A stretch of DNA of 64,000 bases. It comes from Halicephalobus mephisto (Eukaryota; Nematoda; Chromadorea; Rhabditida; Panagrolaimidae). Location: assembly GCA_009193035.1 (NCBI GenBank), contig SWDT01000010.1, forward strand, positions 186,001 to 250,000. Direction: 5' to 3'. Positions 57,563 to 64,000 of the stretch are shown here, piece after piece (the stretch's first letter is position 1; each line of letters starts with the position of its first letter). Below the pieces are notes generated by a model. That model saw nothing but the letters and a program-made list of their open reading frames with translations, was not told the origin of the DNA and ran no database searches. The translations under genes and the position numbers were made by a program.

Positions 57563-60350
57563 ATGACAGTAACCGTGCTTATGGTGGCTGAAAAGCCCAT
57601 TCTTGCGGAATCCATTGCAAAATTGCTGTCAAGCAATCAATGTGGAACAAGAAAGGGATTCAATGGAGCTTGTTCGGTTCATGAATATAATGACAGCTTT
57701 TTGGGGAAGCCAGCAAGATTCAAAGTTACTTCCACTTGTGGTCATGTTATGGGGTTAGATTTCCCTGGGAAATTTAACAGTTGGGATAGAGTAGATCCTG
57801 TCGAGCTCTTTAGTTGTCCAACAGAAAAGAAAGAAGCTAACCCTAAGCTAAAGATGACCAAATATCTTGGTAGTGAGGCTTCCGGATGTGATTACCTCGT
57901 TCTGTGGTTGGATTGTGATAAGGAAGGAGAGAACATTTGTTTTGAAGTTATTGACGCTGTTAAAGGAACCATGAAGAGGTCTCCAAGTGGGAACTTCATG
58001 GATGTTGTTTACAGGGCTCGGTTTTCTGCTATTGCTGAAAAAGAGATCAAACAAGCGATGAAAGCTCTGGTTAAACCTAACTTGAATGAATCTTTATCTG
58101 TGGATTCTAGACAGGAACTGGATCTCAGAGTTGGATGTGCCTTTACGAGATTTCAGACGAGGTATTTCCAGGTTAGTTATCGTTGTTTTGAAAGTAATTA
58201 GGAGTGCATAATGTCTTTAGGATAAATATGGTGACTTGGACTCGACTTGTATTTCTTTTGGACCTTGTCAAACCCCTACTCTAAGCTTTTGTGTGAAAAG
58301 ACACGATCAGATTGTTCAGTTTACTCCGGAATCTTACTGGGTTCTTTCCGTTTCCATTGACAGTCCCTCGGGCAAGTCCGTGAAATTAGATTGGTCAAGA
58401 GACAGGATTTTTGATCGAGATGTTGCTAATGTGTTTTTGAATCGTGTTAAGGTTTGTTTCAATTTCTAGTTTAGCATTTAATTGTTACTCCTGTAGAGTA
58501 GGGAATCCATCAAACTTGCTTCTATAACAACCAAGGAGAATAGAAAAGAGAAACCAGCTGCATTGAATACTGTGGAGCTTCTACGAGTGGCTTCTAGTTC
58601 TCTTGGTCTTGGACCAGCTCAAACAATGAGTGTTGCAGAACACTTGTATACCCATGGATACATTTCTTATCCCAGAACAGAGACGACAGCTTACCCTAAT
58701 AGTTTCGATTTTGGTTCTCTTTTGAAACAACAGGCTTCTGGAGGACAATTTGCAGAATTGGCTAATGAAATTCTCAAAGAAGGAATTACGAAACCGAAAT
58801 CTGGAGAAGACAAGGGTGATCATCCTCCAATCACTCCGATGAAAGCAAATAATGGATATTTGAGTGGAGATCAACTGAGAATTTACGATTATGTTACTCA
58901 GCACTTTTTGGCGACAATCATGAAACCTTGCAAGTACATGACTTCAACATTTAAGTTCACTCTGGATTCTGAGGTTTTTACTTTACAATCGAGGAAAGTT
59001 ATTGATCCTGGTTACACTAGAGCAATGACATGGCAAGCAATTGTGGAAGATGAAAGCTATGCTAGTTTCAAGGAAGGAAATTCATATAACATTGACAAAG
59101 CTGAATTGATTGAAAGACAGACATCTCCTCCAGATTACTTGACAGAAAGTGAATTGATTTCACTGATGGAAAAGTATGGAATTGGAACTGATGCAAGTAT
59201 CCCTGTTCACATTAGTAACATCTCACAGAGAAACTATGTTTCGGTAAGCACTAACTGATTTAGTACTGTTTTTCGATTGAGTTTGATATTGTAGGTTGAA
59301 TCAGGTCGTCGTCTTGTTCCCACAAAGCTAGGAATTGCGTTGGTCAGAGGATACCAGAGAATTGATTCAGAACTCATTTTGCCGACTATGAGAAGTGAAA
59401 TTGAAACGCAGTTGAACTTGATTGCTCAAGGTAAAGCAGACTACAAAGCGGTTACCAGACATTCTCTCGAAATGTTTAAAGCGAAATTTAAGTACTTTGT
59501 GCAAAACGTCAATCAAATCGATGCTTTATTCGAAGATTCGTTCACGAAACTGGCAGATTCCGGAAAGCCATTCTGTAGATGTGGGAAATGCAAGAGGTTC
59601 ATGAAGTTGGTGCAAGCAAGACCTCAGAGATTGTATTGCCCTACTTGTCAAGAAACTTTATCATTGCCGACTGGAAAAGATGGAACAGTAAGAATACATG
59701 GAGAGAACAAGTGCCCTTTAGATGGGTTCGATCTTCTCTATTGGGCTGCAAGTGGAGGAAAACTAGCTGATTCCTGGGCTTTCTGTCCCTATTGTTACAA
59801 TAACCCTCCTTTTGAGGATATGAGAACAGGAATGGGATGCAATAAGTGTACTCATCCAACTTGTAAACATGGATTCATGTGAGTTTCTTTAGTTCCGATT
59901 GATTAATTGGATGATTGTATTTCCAGGACTCAGAGTATCTGCCAATGTTTAAATGGATGCAATAATGGAAAAGGATATCTTGTGCTGGACCCTCAATCAG
60001 GACCAAAGTGGAGATTAGCTTGTAATTATTGCCCTTCTGTTATTAGTGTCTTTGAAGGTGCTTCTAAGGTGAAAATTTTGGATAACGAATGCTCAGAATG
60101 TGGAGGCAAGCAAATCTTTGCGGAATACCCGAAGGAGAAGACGAAACTTCCCGATGGAAATGCCACTTTTACTGGATGTATCTTTTGCGAAAAAGAAGAT
60201 CTTGGGCCTTGTATCAACATGAACCATGCTCAGCTGAATGAAGATACTACGAGGATCAATCAGAGCAGAGGACGGGGACGAGGTAGAGGAGGTAGAGGTA
60301 GAGGAAGGTCAAGAGGTAGAGGGGGTAATCGTGGACGAGGACGAGGATAG
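57563..60350 (+). CDS. TOP3B: DNA/RNA topoisomerase 3-beta
   Basis: Exons 57563-58171, 58221-58451, 58497-59243, 59295-59878 and 59927-60350 join in phase, about 864 residues (human about 862). The Toprim domain has MVAEKP at the start and [13 protein letters not shown]; the catalytic Tyr lies in [24 protein letters not shown] follows; then a Cys-rich C-terminal zinc-ribbon region with many CxxC pairs and a terminal RGG/GRG repeat of about 35 residues. Type IA topoisomerases pass single strands; the beta form also acts on mRNA with TDRD3, and the RGG tail fits RNA binding. The start is the ATG after the acceptor; an in-frame TTG two codons upstream is ignored. AATAAA at 60389-60394. Confidence 0.95.
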
Positions 60351-60741
60351 TAATTAAAATAAGTTATTTAAGATTTTTAAAGCTACGAAATAAAATTGTT
60401 TTGATTTATTCCTTTTGTTAATTGACGAAACAAATTAGCGGTTTTCATGCATAGTTTAAAGCTCTTTGACATTGATGAAGTTAAATTTTATTTATTTCTC
60501 GATTACCTCGAATTCACTTTTCCCCTTAGAGATGTAAGCTTCTCAATATCGAGGCTTTGAGGTATTTCCTGATGTAGGTGGTCAGCGAACAAACATTCGA
60601 GATTTGAAAAGTAGTAATTTCTTTTCTAAAAGGCTTTGATAAAAGCCAATAATTATTCCAAGGCATTCACATATAAATTTAATTAATGAAAGAGAATCAA
60701 ACTATGAAGCTTGAGAAAGTGGATTATGGTAATTTATCCGT
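60351..60741. other. Intergenic, convergent 3' ends
   Basis: About 390 bp between the operon end and the minus-strand receptor end. No gene seen beyond the poly(A) region of TOP3B. Confidence 0.5.
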
Positions 60742-61828
60742 CTATTTATGTATTACTCGATTTTGAGCCAATGTCGGCATTATCTGAATTCTAGAAGTTC
60801 GCTCTTGATGAATTCCAAACATTGTAAAGTAGGCGGTTCTGAATTGCGGACTGAAAAGATCCACAGTATAATGGAAAATATAACAATTTTGATTGTAAAA
60901 CTCGACAATGTCCATAAAATTTGGATTTCCTAAATATTGTTTATAAATGGTTACTATGGAACCTCAGATAGTGTTTCGAAAATCTCAACTTTTGAATTTT
61001 ACAGACACTATCTATTTTTGTTATTGGAGCCTATTTCTACGAAACCCACCTCATAAAAATCAAGAAAATTACTCCGAAAGAATGGTAGATTCCCAAAACA
61101 AAATTCATAAGGTATGTCAGAAAATCCGTTAGATTTTCTTCTTGAGATTCTATAAATAACGAATAACGCTGGATTCCCGAAGCCGTGATTAACAGAAAAG
61201 CTGTAACAGTAGCTTGAATAAGTAAAATTTTGTCCATGTTGGTCGATTTAGATTTCCGCAGAGTAGATCGAGCGTAAATGGCCGTAATTACTCCAAGAAC
61301 TGCAGCAATGATGGCTTGAGTAATATTCGATATTGAAATAAACACCATTGTTGACCGCATATAGTCGAAGCATTCATCGGAGAAAAGATATAGTTTACAG
61401 TAAAGGTTACTGAAACTATAGCTATTAGCTATGAACGGAAAGAGGGAATTCAACAAAATAGAAATACAAAGAGTAGTAGAATTCCAGACTCTGTCGTATT
61501 TCGTCGGGAAAACTATGGCTACAAATCTATTTAGCGACAACAGAATGTTCCAGAACCCCATAAACAAGAGACTGTACCACATAGATAGATTATCCATAAT
61601 GCTGAAAACACCACCAGCAATATTGGCAAATAACCAAATAATGATGGCAAAGATGTTCACAACCATGCATGTGCAATAAATGATGAAATATGATGTCTTG
61701 AAGTTGCTCTTTTTCTTCAAGAATTCCCTAGTTAAAAAAACCAATCCCGTCAGTTCCAGAATACATCCACAGTAAAATATTCCCTGGGATAAGATATTGA
61801 GTATGGAAGTGGCTACAGCTGAAACCAT
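60742..61828 (-). CDS. Seven-transmembrane chemoreceptor, Srv/Srx-like
   Basis: Exon 61050-61828 joins exon 60742-60850 in phase (donor ATGAG/GTGGGT, acceptor TTTTCAG), about 295 residues. Seven hydrophobic helices; NRFVAIVFPTKYDRVW after TM3 is typical of the Srv/Srx/Sru-type nematode receptors, and the second exon begins PQFRTAYF, the usual cytoplasmic end after TM7. The start at 61828 gives a normal length; the frame stays open upstream to 61996 but that part looks unlike a receptor N-terminus. The single intron contains dispersed repeat copies. Subfamily assignment is tentative. Confidence 0.7.
60875..61032. repeat. Dispersed ACTATCC palindromic repeat, receptor intron
   Basis: Units near 60900-60950 and 60963-61030; the second starts GATAGTGTTTCG and ends GACACTATC followed by TATTTTTGTTATTGGAGCC, the clearest example of the TTATTGGAGC tail. 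Confidence 0.6.
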
Positions 61829-62291
61829 ACTCGAGGAAATTACTGAGCTTATAATTGAGTCTACGTGGAACTTTGTTCTCAATTTCGAAATAAAAATTGA
61901 ATTACAGTGTGTAAATGTGATTATGTAATTACCACGAGCTCTTAGTCCACCAAAAAACAAAGTTTTCGCCTTAGATTGGCTTCGAAAACTATACACAAGT
62001 GAAAAGAAAGCAAAAAGTATTCCAATAAGATTTGCCGGGAAATATTAAAGATCCTGACAAAAATGCTAAATGTCCAACCAATATCTGTAATAGTATTATG
62101 ATTTATGTGTTCGAATATCCATAAATGTATTCGTCAATAATTTGCACCAATAAGTATCCCAACATTCAAGTAGAAAACCGATAGAGTAAACTGACGAGGT
62201 ACACGATTATGCAAAAACAAGAAAGAAGCATATTGTACAAAATGCTCAGTTGGCAGCGAAAATAAAGATATGAAATGAGTCCAACAAATAA
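61829..62291. other. Intergenic, AT-rich
   Basis: About 460 bp between two minus-strand genes; no gene supported. An open frame extending the receptor upstream to 61996 is not convincing as coding. Confidence 0.4.
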
Positions 62292-64000
62292 TCACTCGAC
62301 TGTGACTCTACTTGCTACAGTCGGGCTAAAGTCGTTTTCGTCAATGAAAGGTCTGTCTGGAAGGAGCAAAAGCGCGGGATCGGCTATCGTCACGGGACTA
62401 ATCTTGATAGAAGTTCTAGATGCTGGAGGGGTGGTTAACATTGCTGTTGGTGAAGACGGAGGATTTCTGTTTGTTGGAGTTGTTGGGGAAGGAGAGTCCT
62501 TAGGAACTGTCGGAGGCAGACGCGTGGAATCCTTTGTGGACATGGAAGAAGGTCGTTTAATCATCTTCCGAAGTCGCTGGATCTCTTCGTTCGCTTTGTC
62601 GAGTTCTGTAGCCAATACGGACTGTCTGAAAAGTGAAATTTACACGTGAAATAAGCAAACTAATCAACTTTCATATATGAATGTTTTGTAAAAATCAAGT
62701 TTGATATATTAGTTCAAGCCAAAACTCCCTACCTTTCTTTTAGTTTCTTGATATCAGTTTTACAAGTGACATTCTGCCTTAACAAATCAGTTTTCTCCGT
62801 TTTCAGCCTTTCAACATCATGCATAAGCTCATCTAATCGTTTTTGTTCATTTTCTTGATCGTGGCTTCCGTCATTACAGAAACTGCAGCTTAATCTGTGC
62901 AGTGATCCCGATTCATGATGCTTGCTTCCTTCGCTCGAATGTTGCAGATCTGTTGAGCTCATGGACTCCATCCCTGTATCAGAATCATGTCCCCCAGAAT
63001 CGTTGTCCATCGACGAAGATCCATCCCAGTCTTTCGTCGAAGTGAACTTGTGATCGTCATCTTGATTCAGCATTGGTTCTCCCGACTTCAAAGAAGAGTT
63101 TCTGGAGACAATCAACTGTCTAGCTCCTCCAGTCAGTCTATTAGAATAAGAATTAGGAGAGGGATTATTGGACATTGTATGATTGTCATATATGCCAGCT
63201 TGTTTGCACATTAGCTCATATTTCGCGTTTGCTTCTTTTCCTTCACTTCCAGCAGTGCTTGAGGTGTCCGTGTGACTCCCAGACGAAGAAATATTCAGCC
63301 TAATCTCCGTACTTGGTGGTCTTCGGCTTGAAATGACTGAGTGATTTCCAGCATTGGAGTTTGCTAGTGATCTCGTTGCCCAAGGACTTGTGGTTTCACT
63401 TAATCCAGAGGTGGAGTGTCTCTGAGTAGAGAGATTCGCAGCGACATCCTGGCTTACGGACTTGGATCTTCCAGACAGGGCTTTCTTGACTGAATGGAAC
63501 AGTCCCAGTCCATTGGAGTCTTTGTTTCCATTAGGCAACGAGACTTTTTCTGGATCTGCTGTTTCCAAAAATGACATTCCGTAGAATTGAGCTCGTTCCT
63601 TCAAGTTCCCATATAAGGAATCCAGAAGCGAGATCCGTGTCCTTTCTGCCAACTTGGCAAACTTTTCAGCTTTATAAGCAGCATTTTCAGCGTTGATTAA
63701 CTTAGTCAACAGGAATTGTCTGAAGTCCTTTCCTTTTCTGAAAATGGAAGGAGCCGGAAGAGTCGGTCCGAAGAATGGGACGTCGTCTCTCGCCGTCACA
63801 CTCACTCGGTACCGTAATCTGTCCGTGCCTGAATCTATCGGCTGAACAACTATGTAGGCATGAAGGAAATTGGAAGCAATAAGATCAGGAGAGAAGGGAG
63901 TATTCTCCTCTTGGAAGACGATAGCCACAATGTCGTTTCCGATGTGTCTCTTCCTCTGGAGTTGCTGAGTATCTCCTACAGTAAACGGCAGCAGAGTGGA
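62292..64000 (-). CDS. RAP1GAP: Rap1GAP-family GTPase-activating protein, 3' part
   Basis: Exon 62733 to beyond 64000 joins last exon 62292-62625 in phase (AG/A); 534 codons including the stop are visible and the 5' part lies outside the window. The frame entering at 64000 contains [12 protein letters not shown], with the Asn of the Rap-GAP asparagine thumb in [35 protein letters not shown] and [19 protein letters not shown] follow, all hallmark Rap-GAP sequence. The rest is Ser-rich and probably disordered, with a coiled-coil-like stretch ([15 protein letters not shown] ... EIQRLRKMI) and a Pro/Ser/Thr tail. It stimulates GTP hydrolysis by Rap1, controlling adhesion and polarity. Confidence 0.93.

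Overview
The window is nuclear DNA of a nematode, most likely a rhabditid-type roundworm. The genes are cut by short introns with GT...TTTCAG-style borders. Gene families restricted to or expanded in nematodes are present: Sre-like and Srh/Sri-like chemoreceptors, ShKT-domain secreted proteins and ShKT-haem peroxidases. Three consecutive genes sit about 111 bp apart with a splice acceptor directly before each downstream gene, the signature of a nematode operon resolved by spliced-leader trans-splicing. All gene models below were assembled by hand by matching reading frame and intron phase across exons. Family names come from motif recognition, not from database searches.

Layout. 0.1-0.3 kb: a MITE-like inverted repeat. 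0.7-1.8 kb (+): a GPI-anchored LU/Ly6-like protein. 3.2-3.7 kb (-): an unrecognised small gene. 4.4-5.9 kb (-): a long secreted low-complexity protein. 8.2-9.3 kb (-): an Sre-type receptor. 10.0-10.4 kb (+): a small secreted helical protein, followed by a decayed + strand gene. 12.0-17.2 kb (-) and 24.0-27.7 kb (+): two paralogous secreted ShKT plus haem peroxidases in divergent orientation. They flank a His/Gly-rich secreted protein (19.1-19.6 kb, -) and a five-module ShKT protein (20.4-21.4 kb, -). This 16-kb block looks like a cuticle or extracellular-matrix cluster. 27.9-28.9 kb (-): an Srh/Sri-like receptor.

29.4-31.4 kb (-): an LRAT/EGL-26-like protein whose N-terminus carries three copies of an unrecognised module ending in WYAVR. 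31.6-37.5 kb (-): an adhesion-class GPCR with a huge Ser/Thr-repeat ectodomain, a GPS site and a 7TM domain; a one-base insertion breaks the frame inside its repeats. 39.7-43.5 kb and 45.8-51.1 kb (+): two tandem CLC chloride-channel paralogues. 51.3-53.4 kb (-): a Cys-rich secreted, probably GPI-anchored protein.

53.8-60.4 kb (+): the likely operon DHCR24 (sterol C24 reductase) - PUS10 (tRNA pseudouridine synthase) - TOP3B (type IA topoisomerase). 60.7-61.8 kb (-): another chemoreceptor. 62.3-64.0 kb (-): the 3' part of a Rap1GAP gene running off the window. A dispersed short palindromic repeat family (ends ACTATCCAA ... TTATTGGAGC) is scattered through introns and intergenic DNA. I saw no tRNA, rRNA, CRISPR array or autonomous transposon ORF.
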